Below, piece after piece: positions 55,788-64,000 of a DNA stretch of 64,000 bases. The stretch comes from Mumia sp. Pv4-285 (GTDB taxonomy: Bacteria; Actinomycetota; Actinomycetes; Propionibacteriales; Nocardioidaceae): assembly GCF_041320275.1 (NCBI RefSeq), contig NZ_CP162023.1, forward strand, positions 4,092,001-4,156,000, read 5' to 3'. Made by a program: the position numbers and the translations under genes. Positions within the stretch are counted from its first letter, which is position 1; each line of letters begins with the position of its first letter. The notes under the pieces were generated by a model. The model was not told where the DNA came from. It made no database searches and saw only the letters and a program-made list of their open reading frames with translations.

Positions 55788-57295
55788 GCGCGCCAGGCGG
55801 TCGGCTGTACGGCGTCGGGCTCGGACCAGGCGACCCGGAGCTGGTGACGCTCAAGGCAGCGCGTCTCGTCGGCGCCGCGGACGTGGTCGCCTACCACCAG
55901 GGCGTCGGGAAGCGCTCGAACGCGCGCCGGATCGCCGACGGGCTCATCACGCCCGGCACGGTCGAGGAGGTCCTTCAGTATCCGGTGACGACCGGCACGA
56001 CAGACCATCCCGGCGGGTACGCGGGCGCGATGGCCGACTTCTACGCCGACTGCGCCGCGCGGGTCGCCACGCACCTCGACGCGGGGCGGGACGTCGTCGT
56101 GCTGGCCGAGGGCGACCCGCTCTTCTACGGCTCCTTCATGTACCTGCACGACCGGCTGTCCGGCGCGTACGAGACCGAGATCGTCCCAGGGGTGCCGGCG
56201 TTCGCGGCGGCGAGCGCGGCGGCGGCGACCCCTCTCGTACGCCAGACCGACGTGCTCACCGTCCTGCCCGGCACGCTCCCCGAGGCCGAGCTCGCGCGAC
56301 GCCTCGCCGACACCGACGGCGCGATCATCATGAAGCTCGGGCGCCGGTTCCCTGCGGTGCGCTCGGCGCTCGCGCAGGCGGGGCGGCTCGACGGTGCCGT
56401 GTACGTCGAGCGGGCGTCGATGACCGAGCAGCGGTGGCTGCCGGTCGCTGACGTCGACGCGACCACCGTCCCGTACTTCTCGCTGATCGTGGTGCCCGGT
56501 GACACGCGCGACGGTGTGCGGCGCTACGAAGCGTCAACCACCCCGGAGCCACCTGCCGCGGGCGCGGCGGAGCTGCTCGTCATCGGGCTCGGACCCGGAC
56601 CCGACGCGTGGCTGACCTCCGAGGTGTCGGCGGCGCTGGCCGAGGTCGACCACGTCGTCGGGTACGCGCCGTACGTCAACCGCGTCCCGCAGCGCGAGGG
56701 CCTGCGGAGACACGCATCCGGCAACACCGTCGAGGTGGACCGCGCCCGGTTCGCGCTCGACCTCGCGGTGAAGGGTGAGCGGGTGGCGGTCGTCTCGGGC
56801 GGCGATGCGGGCGTGTTCGGGATGGCGTCGGCGGTGTTCGAGGCGGCCGAGGACCCCGTGTACGACGAGGTGCGGGTCCGAGTCCTGCCCGGCGTGAGCG
56901 CGGTCCAGGCCGTGGCTGCCCGCGCGGGTGCGCCGGTGGGTGCCGACTTCGCGGTGATGAGCCTGTCCGACCGGCTCAAGCCCTGGTCCGTGGTCGAGCA
57001 ACGGCTGCGCGCCGTCGCACAGGCGGATCTGGTGCTCGCCGTCTACAACCCGGCGTCGCGGTCACGGCGCGAGCAGGTGGCACGGATGCGCGAGGTGCTG
57101 CTGGAGCACAAGGACGCCGCGACCGTGGTCGTCGTCGGGCGCGACGTCGGCCGTTCCGAGGAGTCGCTGACCGTCACCACGCTCGGCGCGCTCGACCCGG
57201 GCACGATCGACATGAAGTGCCTGCTGATCGTCGGCGCGACCTCGACCCGGGTCACCCGCGGGCGCGCGTGGACACCGCGGTACGTCGAGGGCTGA
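55784..57295 (+). CDS. cobIJ: Fused CobI-CobJ precorrin methyltransferase
   Basis: A 503-residue fusion of two SAM methylases. Residues about 1-250 are CobI (precorrin-2 C20-methyltransferase): LYGVGLGPGDPELVTLKAARL, VVLAEGDPLFYGSFMYLHDRL, IVPGVPAFAAASA. Residues about 258-503 are CobJ (precorrin-3B C17-methyltransferase): LLVIGLGPGPDAWLTSE, VGYAPYVNRVP, VVSGGDAGVFGMASAVFE, LPGVSAVQAVAARAGAP and VYNPASRSRREQ. CobI-CobJ fusions occur in actinobacteria. CobJ contracts the ring of precorrin-3B, the product CobG should make, so the short CobG is directly upstream in the same operon. GTG 55784 overlaps cobH. Confidence 0.94.
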   Translation: MSAPGGRLYGVGLGPGDPELVTLKAARLVGAADVVAYHQGVGKRSNARRIADGLITPGTVEEVLQYPVTTGTTDHPGGYAGAMADFYADCAARVATHLDAGRDVVVLAEGDPLFYGSFMYLHDRLSGAYETEIVPGVPAFAAASAAAATPLVRQTDVLTVLPGTLPEAELARRLADTDGAIIMKLGRRFPAVRSALAQAGRLDGAVYVERASMTEQRWLPVADVDATTVPYFSLIVVPGDTRDGVRRYEASTTPEPPAAGAAELLVIGLGPGPDAWLTSEVSAALAEVDHVVGYAPYVNRVPQREGLRRHASGNTVEVDRARFALDLAVKGERVAVVSGGDAGVFGMASAVFEAAEDPVYDEVRVRVLPGVSAVQAVAARAGAPVGADFAVMSLSDRLKPWSVVEQRLRAVAQADLVLAVYNPASRSRREQVARMREVLLEHKDAATVVVVGRDVGRSEESLTVTTLGALDPGTIDMKCLLIVGATSTRVTRGRAWTPRYVEG

Positions 57296-57298
57296 GCG

Positions 57299-57889
57299 TC
57301 ACTCGGGCACGCGCAGCAGCGTGACCGCGAAGTCGGCCGAGTCGTCGTACGGCACCAGGTCCCACGTCGCGAAGCGCTGTTCGAGCACGAGTCCGACCGC
57401 GGCCACGTCCGCGTCGAGGGCAGCCACCCTGTACGCCCAGTCGGTGCGGAAGCCGAGCACGATCCGCCCACCGGGCCGCACGTGCACACGGAGGCGCTCC
57501 AGCACGGCTCGCTCGGACCCGGGCGCGAGGAACACCATGACGTTCCCGGCGGAGACGGCGAGGTCGAACGGCTCGCCTGGGAGGTCGAGTGCGGCGAGAT
57601 CACCCACCGTCCACGACGGGCCAGGGTGATCCTCCTCGGCGGCGGCGATCAGCTCCGGATCGACGTCGACGCCGACCACCTCGTGCCCAGCAGCGTGCAG
57701 GCGCGCGCCCACCCGACCGGGACCGCAACCGGCGTCGAGGATCCGTGAGCCCGGCGGGACCAACGCGTCCACGAGCCGGGCCTCACCCCCGAGGTCGGCG
57801 CCCTCGCGCTCCATCGTCCGGAAGCGCTCGACGTACCACTGCGAGTGCCCGTCGGAGGTGTCGGTGAACCAGCGCGGCGTGGAGGTCAT
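57299..57889 (-). CDS. Class I SAM-dependent methyltransferase (small, unassigned)
   Basis: A 196-residue single-domain methyltransferase with the SAM loop ILDAGCGPGRVGARLHAAGH, VVGVDVDPELIAAA, LAVSAGNVMVFLAPGSE and VRPGGRIVLGF. No specificity-determining domain is visible and it is not one of the corrin methylases. It is convergent with cobIJ, only 3 bases apart. ATG 57889 gives the conserved-length start; a longer frame exists upstream. Confidence 0.78.
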   Translation of the reverse strand: MTSTPRWFTDTSDGHSQWYVERFRTMEREGADLGGEARLVDALVPPGSRILDAGCGPGRVGARLHAAGHEVVGVDVDPELIAAAEEDHPGPSWTVGDLAALDLPGEPFDLAVSAGNVMVFLAPGSERAVLERLRVHVRPGGRIVLGFRTDWAYRVAALDADVAAVGLVLEQRFATWDLVPYDDSADFAVTLLRVPE

Positions 57890-57976
57890 GCGTCCATCCT
57901 GCCTCGCCCGCGCCGGGCACCGGTACGCTGCCGGCACACGTCACCACCAGGGCGACGCCGTACGACGAGGGTCGCT

Positions 57977-58219
57977 GTGCTCGAACAGATGGGGCAGTCG
58001 GAGGCGACGTTGATCCTGGGTGTGCTCGCGCCGTGGTTCCTCGCGATCGTGCTCGCCGCGCGTCTGCTGGTCGACCGCGTCACCGCAGTGCGCGTGCTCC
58101 TGATGATCGTCGTGGTTCTCGGCGGGTTCTGGATCGGGCTCGTCTATCTCGGGGGGTACGCGATCGTCCGCCCGCGGCGACGCCCGGCGGACCGTCCTTC
58201 CGACACGCAGAGGCGCTGA
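57977..58219 (+). CDS. Small two-span membrane protein
   Basis: Not recognised. 80 residues with two transmembrane segments (ATLILGVLAPWFLAIVLAARLL and VLLMIVVVLGGFWIGLVYLGGY) and a basic tail (RPRRRPADRPSD). GTG 57977 has GAGGG 5 bases upstream; ATG 57989 is an alternative. Its TGA directly abuts the cobM stop on the other strand (TGATCA). Confidence 0.55.
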   Translation: MLEQMGQSEATLILGVLAPWFLAIVLAARLLVDRVTAVRVLLMIVVVLGGFWIGLVYLGGYAIVRPRRRPADRPSDTQRR

Positions 58220-58981
58220 TCACCCACGAAGCTTCGCGCTGCGGTCGCGCGCGGCGTCGTACAGGTACGACTCGCTCCCCCGCACGCCCTCCGCGAGCGC
58301 ACGTCCGACGAGGATGATCGCGGCCTGGCGCAACCCGGCGGCCTCGACCTGGTCGGCGATGTCGCCGAGCGTCCCGCGCAGCACGACCTCGCGGGGCTGC
58401 GACGCGTTCGCGACGACCGCGACCGGGCAGTCGTCCCCGTACGAGGCGGCGAGCTCGGCGGCCAGCTCGCGCGTCCGCGTGATCGCGAGGTGCAGCGCGA
58501 GCGTGGCTCCCGTCGCGGCGAACGCTCCGAGCGACTCGCCCGCAGGCATCGCCGTCGACCGCGCCCGCGTCCGCGTGAGGACCACCGACTGCACCACCTC
58601 CGGCACGGTCAGCTCCGCGCCGAGGACCGCGGCCGCGGCGGCGTACGCGGGCACGCCCGGCGTCACGTCCCACGGCACCCCGTGCGCGTCGAGACGGCGC
58701 GTCTGCTCGTGGACCGCGGAGAAGAGCGACGGGTCGCCGGAGCAGAGGCGTACGACCTCCAGCCCGGCCGTGTGCGCGTCGACGAGCTCGGCGGTGATCC
58801 GGTCGAGGTCCAGGTCCTGGGTGTCGACGAGCCGAGCGCCGTCGCGGCAGCACGACAGCACCTCCGCGTCGAGGTACGTGCCTGCGTACACGCACACGTC
58901 GGCCCGCTCGAGCAGCCGGACCGCGCGCACCGTGAGCAGGTCCGCAGCGCCCGGTCCGGCGCCGACGAAGTGGACGGTCAC
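58220..58981 (-). CDS. cobM: Precorrin-4 C11-methyltransferase
   Basis: A 253-residue SAM methylase that methylates C11 of precorrin-4. FVGAGPGAADLLTVRAVRLLERAD, VCVYAGTYLDAEVL, VVRLCSGDPSLFSAVHEQ and VTPGVPAYAAAAAVLGAEL are the tetrapyrrole methylase motifs, with the YAG(S/T) of CobM. GTG 58981 overlaps the cobL stop (GTGA). Confidence 0.94.
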   Translation of the reverse strand: MTVHFVGAGPGAADLLTVRAVRLLERADVCVYAGTYLDAEVLSCCRDGARLVDTQDLDLDRITAELVDAHTAGLEVVRLCSGDPSLFSAVHEQTRRLDAHGVPWDVTPGVPAYAAAAAVLGAELTVPEVVQSVVLTRTRARSTAMPAGESLGAFAATGATLALHLAITRTRELAAELAASYGDDCPVAVVANASQPREVVLRGTLGDIADQVEAAGLRQAAIILVGRALAEGVRGSESYLYDAARDRSAKLRG

Positions 58982-60309
58982 GACCCCTCCTCGATCTGCA
59001 GTCCCTTGGTCACGGCCCACTGCACGACGGCGCGGGAGGGCGTCCACCCGGTGAATCCGCCGATCGGCTCGGCGTGCTCGACCTGCAGGCGCGTGAGCTC
59101 GCCGCCGCGCTCGGCGTACCAGCGCGTGAGCACGTTCTCCGTCTCGAGCGTCACCCCGTGCGCGACGAGCCGGCCGCCGATCCGCAGCGCGTCCCAGCAC
59201 GCCTCCAGCACGCCGGGACGCGTCGCGCCCCCGCCCACGAACACCGCATCCGGTCGCAGCAGCTCACCGAGGACCTCGGGTGCGGAGCCTTCGACGACGT
59301 CGAGCCCGGGTACGCCGAGCCGCGCCGCGCCCCCGCCCACGAACACCGCATCCGGTCGCAGCAGCTCACCGAGGACCTCGGGTGCGGAGCCTTCGACGAC
59401 GTCGAGCCCGGGTACGCCGAGCCGCGCCGCGTTGCGCCGGACCCGCGCGGCCCGGTCGGGGTCCCGCTCGACCGCGACGGCCCGCGCGGAGGGGTGCACC
59501 CGCAGCCACTCGATGCCGACCGAGCCGGCACCGGCACCGACGTCCCACAGCAGCGCGCCCGGGAGCGGCACCAGTCGAGCCAGCGCCGAGGCGCGCAGGT
59601 CGCGCTTGGTGAGCTGGCCGTCGTGCTCGAACGCGTCGTCGGGCAGCCCTCCGACGAGAGGGAGCGGCGCGAGCTCGTACGGCGCGGCGCAGGTGATCGC
59701 GACGACGTTCAGCCGCGGCGACTGCTGCCCGCCCCACGTCTCGGCGGCGCCGTCGATCCGGGTCTCCTCCGCGCCACCGAGGTCGCCGAGCACCGTCATC
59801 GCCGACGCGCTGTAGCCGGCGTCGACCAGCAACGACGCGACCACACCGGGCGTCGTCTCGTCCGACGACAGCACGAGGAGGCGGCGTCCGGGCGCGAGCC
59901 AGCGCAGCACCAGGTGAGGGTCCCGCCCGACGAGGGAGACGACGTCGACACTCTCGGCCGCCCAGTGCATGCGCGCGCGGGCGAGAGCGACCGACGACAC
60001 GGCAGGGAGCACCTCGACCGCGTCGGCACCGAGCAGCGCCACCAGCGTCGTCCCGATCCCCGACACCATCGGGTCGCCCGACGCCAGCGCGACGACAGAC
60101 CCGCCCGCGAGCTCGTCCAGCAGCGGTACGAGCCCGTCACGCATCGGTGACGGCCACGTCCGTCGTACCTGGCCCTCGACCTCCGGCAGCAGCGCCAGGT
60201 GTCGCGAGCCACCCAGCACCACGTCGGCGGCGTGCACCCGCTCGCGGACGGGCTCCGACAAGCCGGCCCACCCGTCGGCGCCGATGCCGACCACGCACAC
60301 CCTGGTCAT
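58978..60309 (-). CDS. cobL: Precorrin-6Y C5,15-methyltransferase (decarboxylating) with internal duplication
   Basis: The 443-residue enzyme has a CbiE half (about 1-205: VCVVGIGADGWAGLSEPV, VVALASGDPMVSGIGTTL, LPAVSSVALARARM) and a CbiT half (about 210-443: LLWDVGAGAGSVGIEWLRV). It methylates C5 and C15 and removes the acetate carboxyl. Residues about 295-328 (ARLGVPGLDVV to VFVGGGA) are repeated exactly at 329-362 because of a 102-bp duplication, inserting 34 residues into the Rossmann core at the strand bearing the SAM/substrate VFVGGGA loop. The protein would otherwise be about 409 residues. ATG 60309 follows TAGCGT by 8 bases; no riboswitch precedes it. The stop overlaps cobM. Confidence 0.88.
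   Translation of the reverse strand: MTRVCVVGIGADGWAGLSEPVRERVHAADVVLGGSRHLALLPEVEGQVRRTWPSPMRDGLVPLLDELAGGSVVALASGDPMVSGIGTTLVALLGADAVEVLPAVSSVALARARMHWAAESVDVVSLVGRDPHLVLRWLAPGRRLLVLSSDETTPGVVASLLVDAGYSASAMTVLGDLGGAEETRIDGAAETWGGQQSPRLNVVAITCAAPYELAPLPLVGGLPDDAFEHDGQLTKRDLRASALARLVPLPGALLWDVGAGAGSVGIEWLRVHPSARAVAVERDPDRAARVRRNAARLGVPGLDVVEGSAPEVLGELLRPDAVFVGGGAARLGVPGLDVVEGSAPEVLGELLRPDAVFVGGGATRPGVLEACWDALRIGGRLVAHGVTLETENVLTRWYAERGGELTRLQVEHAEPIGGFTGWTPSRAVVQWAVTKGLQIEEGS
59224..59427. repeat. 102-bp perfect tandem duplication within cobL
   Basis: Two identical 102-base units (59224-59325 and 59326-59427), identity running a few bases beyond. Reading frame preserved. Confidence 0.92.
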
Positions 60310-60317
60310 GGCTGGCC

Positions 60318-60323
60318 ACGCTA
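60318..60323 (-). promoter_or_regulatory. -10 hexamer TAGCGT for leaderless cobL-cobM
   Basis: Minus-strand TAGCGT ends 8 bases before ATG 60309. The 62-base spacer to the GNAT gene has no room for a riboswitch. Confidence 0.45.
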
Positions 60324-60371
60324 CGTCACGGCCGGCACTCCACCACCGGTGACTCGGCCTGTGGACCGAGG

Positions 60372-60866
60372 TCAGGGAGCGACGTCCTTGACGTACCTCC
60401 GGCACGGCACTCCGAACCGTCCTCCGGCCACCTCCGCCTCGTAGACGAAGCCGCCACCGTCGACCCACCCGGACCGCTCGTAGAAGCGGCGTGCACGTCC
60501 GTTCCCCGGCGCGACCGCGAGCCACGCCTGCGCGTGACCGCCCGCAGCGACCCGCCGCTCGGCCTCCGCGAGCAGCATCGGCGCGACAGCTCCACCGCGG
60601 AATCCCCGCTCGACGTACACCTGCTCGACCTCGTCGTCGAGGACGATGACGAAGCCCGCCACGGCGCCGTCGACCTCCGCCACGGTCGTGTCCGCGACGC
60701 GCGCCAGCGCCCGTTCCTCGAAGGACGGGCGCGAACGCGCGGCCACGAGCGCATCCGGGACCTGACCGAGGTGGCCGTCTCCCCAGCCCTCGTGCCAGAT
60801 CGCCGCGACCACCGCCGCGTCGTCCGGGTGGGCAGGGCGCAGGTCCGGACGTGCAGGGCTGCTCAT
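60372..60866 (-). CDS. GNAT-family N-acetyltransferase
   Basis: A 164-residue single-domain GNAT protein. VEQVYVERGFRGGAVAPMLLAEAERRV is the acetyl-CoA loop region and NGRARRFYERSGWVDGG the C-terminal core. The first residues RPAHPDDAAVVAAIWHEGW are a typical GNAT start. Substrate unknown. ATG 60866 lies 7 bases after TAGCCT. It precedes cobL on the same strand. Confidence 0.78.
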   Translation of the reverse strand: MSSPARPDLRPAHPDDAAVVAAIWHEGWGDGHLGQVPDALVAARSRPSFEERALARVADTTVAEVDGAVAGFVIVLDDEVEQVYVERGFRGGAVAPMLLAEAERRVAAGGHAQAWLAVAPGNGRARRFYERSGWVDGGGFVYEAEVAGGRFGVPCRRYVKDVAP

Positions 60867-60873
60867 GCACGTC

Positions 60874-60879
60874 AGGCTA
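60874..60879 (-). promoter_or_regulatory. -10 hexamer TAGCCT for leaderless GNAT gene
   Basis: Minus-strand TAGCCT ends 7 bases before ATG 60866. Confidence 0.4.
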
Positions 60880-60913
60880 AGTCACCCGTGACGGCAGGCC
60901 CACCGTCCTCGGT

Positions 60914-60919
60914 TAGGCT
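60914..60919 (+). promoter_or_regulatory. -10 hexamer TAGGCT for riboswitch RNA of chlID operon
   Basis: TAGGCT lies 9 bases before the first paired base of the cobalamin riboswitch, so transcription would begin at its P1 stem. Confidence 0.5.
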
Positions 60920-60928
60920 GACGAACCC

Positions 60929-61043
60929 AGGCTCGAGGTGCCCCTCACGGGGAGAATCGGGAAGCCGGTGAGAATCCGGCACAGGGCCCGCTGCGGTGAC
61001 CGAGGCGTACGACCTCGGAAGTCCGAAGACCGGCCTCGCGCCT
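60929..61043 (+). promoter_or_regulatory. Cobalamin riboswitch for chlID-cobO-cobB
   Basis: Core GGGAAGCCGGTGAGAATCCG, GCCCGCTGCGGTGACCGAGG and B12 box AAGTCCGAAGACCGGCC are canonical. P1 is AGGC-N-CGAGG with CCTCG-N-GCCT. It ends 58 bases before the ATG. Confidence 0.95.
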
Positions 61044-61101
61044 AGCGGTGGCCGCAATCCCGTGGTCGCCGAGACGTTGGCAAAGAGCGCGGGAGCCCCG
61101 A

Positions 61102-63183
61102 ATGCCACAGCAGTTCCCTTTCAGTGCCGTCGTCGGTTCCGACACCACGTCCGACTTCGACGCTGCGCCCGACTTCGACGCTGCGCCCGACTTCGACGCT
61201 GCGCCCGACTTCGACGACATGGCCCTCGCCCTGGTCCTCACCACCATCTCCCCCGGCGTGGGCGGCGTGCTCGTCCGCGGCGAGAAGGGCACGGCGAAGT
61301 CGACGGCCGTACGCGCCCTCGCCGCCGTCCTGCCTCCCATCGACGTGATCGCCGGTGACCGGTTCTCGTCGGACCCCGCCGAGGCCGATCCCCTCTCGCC
61401 GGACGGGCCGTTCGGCCCGGACGCCGCGGTCGAGACCCGCCCCGTACGCCTCGTCGAGCTGCCGGTCGGCGCGACCGAGGACCGGGTGCTCGGCTCGATC
61501 GACCTCCAGAAGGCGCTCGGTGAGAGCACCGCCGCGTACGAGCCGGGGCTGCTCGCCCGTGCGCACCGAGGCATCCTCTACGTCGACGAGGTCAACCTCC
61601 TGCACGACCACCTGGTCGACGTGCTCCTCGACGCCGCCGCGATGGGCCGAGTGACCGTCGAGCGGGACGGCATCTCGGTCGAGCACGCCGCGCGGTTCGT
61701 CCTCGTCGGCACCATGAATCCCGAGGAGGGCGAGCTCCGCCCGCAGCTGCTCGACCGGTTCGGTCTGACCGTCGAGGTGAGCGCGCCGCGCGATCCCGCG
61801 GTCCGCGTCGAGGTCGTACGGCGTCGGCTGGCGTTCGACGCGGATCCCGCCGGCTTCGCCGCCTCGTACGCCGACGCCGAGGCCGCCCTGACCGCACGGA
61901 TCCGCGCCGCACAGGGACGGGTCGACGACGTCGCCCTCGACGACGCCGCACTGCTCACCATCGCCGAGGTGTGCGCCGCGTTCGACGTGGACGGGATGCG
62001 CGCCGACATCGTCACAGCCCGTACGGCGGTGGCGCACGCCGCGTGGGAGGGGCGCGACCGCGTGACCTCCGCCGACATCCGCGTCGCCGCCCGGCTCGCG
62101 CTGCCGCACCGGCGGCGACGCAACCCGTTCGACGCCCCCGGGATCGACGAGGACGTGCTGGACGAGGTGCTGCGAGATGCAGAGCCGGAGGACCCGGGGC
62201 CGGACGGGGACGGGGACGGCCCGGGCGGTGGCGGGGGTCTCGATACGCCCTCGCCCAGCGAGGAGGCGCGCAACTCGGTCGACTCGGCCGCCCGAGACGG
62301 CCACGAATCGGACGACTCGACCGACGGCGCCCCGCCCGCACCCGGCGTCCCCGCCCCGACCACCGTCGGCGCGGGCACCCCGTACCGTGCCCGGCTCTTC
62401 TCCGTCGCCGGCACCGGCACCGGTGACGCCGGCCGCCGCTCACGCGCGATCACGCGAACCGGCCGCCAGATCGGGTCCCGCACCCCCGACGGCGAACCCG
62501 GCAGCATCCACCTGCCCGACACGATCCGTGCCGCTGCGCCGCGCCAGGGCGGGCGCGCACGCCGGGGCGCCGCGCTCGCGCTCGCGCCGGCCGACCTCCG
62601 CCTCGCGGTGAAGGAGGGACGCGAGTCCAACCTCGTGCTCCTGTGCGTCGACGCGTCGGGGTCGATGGCGGCGAGGCGTCGCATGGAGCAGGTGAAGACG
62701 GCGGTGCTCTCGCTGCTGCTCGACGCCTACCAGCGCCGGGACAAGGTCGGACTCGTCACGTTCCGCGGCCACGCGGCGACCGTCGCGCTGCCTCCCACGT
62801 CCTCGGTCGAGGTCGCCGCGCGTCGGCTCGAGGAGCTGCCGGCCGGCGGGCGCACGCCGCTCGCCGAAGGCCTGCTCCAGGCGGCGGAGGTGCTGCGCGT
62901 CGAGCGCCTACGCGACCCGCGGCGGCGAGCCCTGCTGGTCGTGGTCACCGACGGGCGCGCCACCGCCGGTGCCTCCGCGCGAAGCCGCGCCGCTCAGGCG
63001 GCTGCCTCCCTGGCAGGTTCCGGCGTCACCAGCATCGTCGTCGACTGCGAGACGGGACGCTTCACCATGGGCCTCGCCCGGGAGCTGGCCGCTGACCTCG
63101 GGGCGGAGTACGTGCCGCTGGGCGAGATCACCGCGGACGGCCTCACCGCCGTCGTGCGCGCACCCCGTACGGCGGTGGCCTGA
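61102..63183 (+). CDS. Fused ChlI-ChlD-type AAA+/VWA chelatase subunit (cobalt insertion)
   Basis: A 693-residue fusion of the two small magnesium-chelatase-type subunits. The AAA+ part (about 20-370) has Walker [54 protein letters not shown] as Walker B region, and [21 protein letters not shown]. An acidic Pro/Gly-rich linker leads to a VWA domain with the metal-site VDASGSM (about 530) and VVTDGRAT. It should supply the motor for CobN in cobalt insertion. The N-terminus has DFDAAP repeated three times from an 18-bp tandem repeat. ATG 61102 has GGGAG; an upstream ATG lies in the leader. Confidence 0.88.
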   Translation: MPQQFPFSAVVGSDTTSDFDAAPDFDAAPDFDAAPDFDDMALALVLTTISPGVGGVLVRGEKGTAKSTAVRALAAVLPPIDVIAGDRFSSDPAEADPLSPDGPFGPDAAVETRPVRLVELPVGATEDRVLGSIDLQKALGESTAAYEPGLLARAHRGILYVDEVNLLHDHLVDVLLDAAAMGRVTVERDGISVEHAARFVLVGTMNPEEGELRPQLLDRFGLTVEVSAPRDPAVRVEVVRRRLAFDADPAGFAASYADAEAALTARIRAAQGRVDDVALDDAALLTIAEVCAAFDVDGMRADIVTARTAVAHAAWEGRDRVTSADIRVAARLALPHRRRRNPFDAPGIDEDVLDEVLRDAEPEDPGPDGDGDGPGGGGGLDTPSPSEEARNSVDSAARDGHESDDSTDGAPPAPGVPAPTTVGAGTPYRARLFSVAGTGTGDAGRRSRAITRTGRQIGSRTPDGEPGSIHLPDTIRAAAPRQGGRARRGAALALAPADLRLAVKEGRESNLVLLCVDASGSMAARRRMEQVKTAVLSLLLDAYQRRDKVGLVTFRGHAATVALPPTSSVEVAARRLEELPAGGRTPLAEGLLQAAEVLRVERLRDPRRRALLVVVTDGRATAGASARSRAAQAAASLAGSGVTSIVVDCETGRFTMGLARELAADLGAEYVPLGEITADGLTAVVRAPRTAVA
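61153..61206. repeat. 18-bp triplicate tandem repeat at the chlID start
   Basis: Three identical units encode DFDAAP three times near residue 17-35, followed by a partial fourth. Confidence 0.88.
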
Positions 63184-63797
63184 TGCCTCAGGGCCAGCCG
63201 GCCGCCGTGCCCGAGGACGGCCTCACCACGCGCCAGCGCCGCAACCGCCCCGTCCTCGCCGTCCACACGGGCGACGGCAAGGGCAAGTCGACGGCTGCCT
63301 TCGGCCTCGCGATGCGTGGCTGGAACCAGGGCTGGGACATCGGGGTGTTCCAGTTCGTGAAGTCCGCGAAGTGGCGCATCGGCGAGCAGACCGTCCTCGA
63401 GACGCTCGGCGAGCTGCACGCGTCGACGGGCAAGGGCGGGCCCGTCGAGTGGCACAAGATGGGCGCCGGATGGTCGTGGACGCGCAAGGCGGGCAGCGAG
63501 GACGACCACGCGCTGGCCGCCGCCGACGGCTGGGCGGAGATCAAGCGTCGCCTGTCCGAGGAGCGTCACGACCTGTACGTGCTCGACGAGTTCACGTACC
63601 CGATGGCCTGGGGCTGGGTCGACGTCGACGACGTCGTCGAGACGCTGACGGCCCGTCCGGGTCGACAGCACGTCGTGATCACCGGTCGGCGCGCCGACCC
63701 GCGCCTGCTCGACGCCGCGGACCTCGTCACGGAGATGGCGAAGGTGAAGCACCCGATGGACGCCGGCCAGAAGGGGCAGCGGGGGATCGAGTGGTGA
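63183..63797 (+). CDS. cobO: Cob(I)yrinic acid a,c-diamide adenosyltransferase
   Basis: A 204-residue CobO/BtuR-type enzyme that transfers the adenosyl group of ATP to Co(I) corrinoid. The P-loop is [41 protein letters not shown] and [16 protein letters not shown] follow in family order, and [21 protein letters not shown] ends it. ATG 63183 overlaps the chlID stop by one base. Confidence 0.95.
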   Translation: MPQGQPAAVPEDGLTTRQRRNRPVLAVHTGDGKGKSTAAFGLAMRGWNQGWDIGVFQFVKSAKWRIGEQTVLETLGELHASTGKGGPVEWHKMGAGWSWTRKAGSEDDHALAAADGWAEIKRRLSEERHDLYVLDEFTYPMAWGWVDVDDVVETLTARPGRQHVVITGRRADPRLLDAADLVTEMAKVKHPMDAGQKGQRGIEW

Positions 63798-64000
63798 CCG
63801 TGCTGCCGCGGGTGATGATCGCGGCACCGGCCTCGGGTCACGGCAAGACGACCGTCGCGACCGGGCTGATGGCCGCGCTGTCTCGCGCGGGCACCGAGGT
63901 CAGCGGGCACAAGGTCGGGCCCGACTACATCGATCCCGGCTACCACGCGCTCGCCACCGGACGGCCTGGTCGCAACCTCGACCCCTACCTCGTCGGCGAG
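63794..64000 (+). CDS. cobB: Cobyrinate a,c-diamide synthase, N-terminal part (partial)
   Basis: The first 69 codons are in the window and run off the end. [23 protein letters not shown] is the dethiobiotin-synthetase-like P-loop and [18 protein letters not shown] the substrate segment of CobB, the glutamine-dependent ATP ligase that amidates the a and c side chains. GTG 63794 overlaps the cobO stop. Confidence 0.92.
   Translation, partial: MTVLPRVMIAAPASGHGKTTVATGLMAALSRAGTEVSGHKVGPDYIDPGYHALATGRPGRNLDPYLVGE

Overview
This window is high-GC DNA from an actinobacterium. A genus cannot be fixed from the sequence, but the gene style (GTG starts, 4-base ATGA/GTGA overlaps, conserved ftsH-fol-hpt-tilS block, NgcE-type sugar uptake, CobN plus ChlI-ChlD chelatase) suits Propionibacteriales such as Nocardioidaceae. 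Many genes have a TANNNT hexamer (often TAGGCT) only 6-9 bases before the start codon, which suggests widespread leaderless transcription. No rRNA, tRNA, CRISPR array, transposase or prophage gene was seen.

Layout. 1-8.4 kb: a surface-glycan block with the end of rmlB, a fused RmlC-RmlD, a 766-residue pyruvyltransferase with a GT8-like tail, a TagE-like glycosyltransferase and three methyltransferase-type proteins. 8.4-15.6 kb: acyl-CoA ligase, secreted M14 carboxypeptidase, secreted Ig-like protein, an isolated nuoD-like gene followed by an 83-bp tandem repeat, and a metallophosphoesterase. 15.6-19.2 kb: an osmoprotectant ABC transporter split into two divergent units. 19.3-28.2 kb: a minus-strand housekeeping run, DUF2342 metalloprotease, tilS, hpt, ftsH, folE, folP, an NTF2-like gene, folB, folK and DUF3180. 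28.3-36.0 kb: DASS carboxylate transporter, PBP4-type DD-peptidase, pyrophosphatase, NlpC/P60 hydrolase, phosphoglucomutase and a membrane protein.

36.2-42.4 kb is an amino-sugar locus: an RpiR/MurR-type regulator, a SIS-domain enzyme and an NgcEFG-like ABC transporter in one operon, with a divergent BadF/GlcNAc-kinase-like gene. The shared 103-bp spacer holds a sigma70-like promoter and three helically phased TGAAAA-like half-sites. 42.4-47.0 kb has a double GNAT protein, a DUF885 protein, a small anchored protein and a Fic protein with a repeated operator-like site.

47.0-64.0 kb is mainly aerobic-type cobalamin synthesis in four transcription units: cobN-cobF (minus), cobG-cobH-cobIJ (plus), cobL-cobM (minus) and chlID-cobO-cobB (plus, running off the end). 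Three of the four have their own cobalamin riboswitch; cobLM does not. CobI/J/M/F/L/H methylate and rearrange the ring, CobB amidates it, CobN with ChlID inserts cobalt and CobO adenosylates. cobK and cobA were not found here. CobG lacks the expected C-terminal Fe-S cysteines and CobL carries a perfect 34-residue tandem duplication, so the state of the pathway deserves checking. A DUF559/AbiEi-like gene between matching hairpin repeats sits inside this region.

The clearest unexplained signals are the cluster of short, nearly perfect tandem duplications (five in 64 kb, two affecting cob enzymes), the hairpin-flanked DUF559 cassette, the Fic operator pair and the composite pyruvyltransferase/GT8-like protein.
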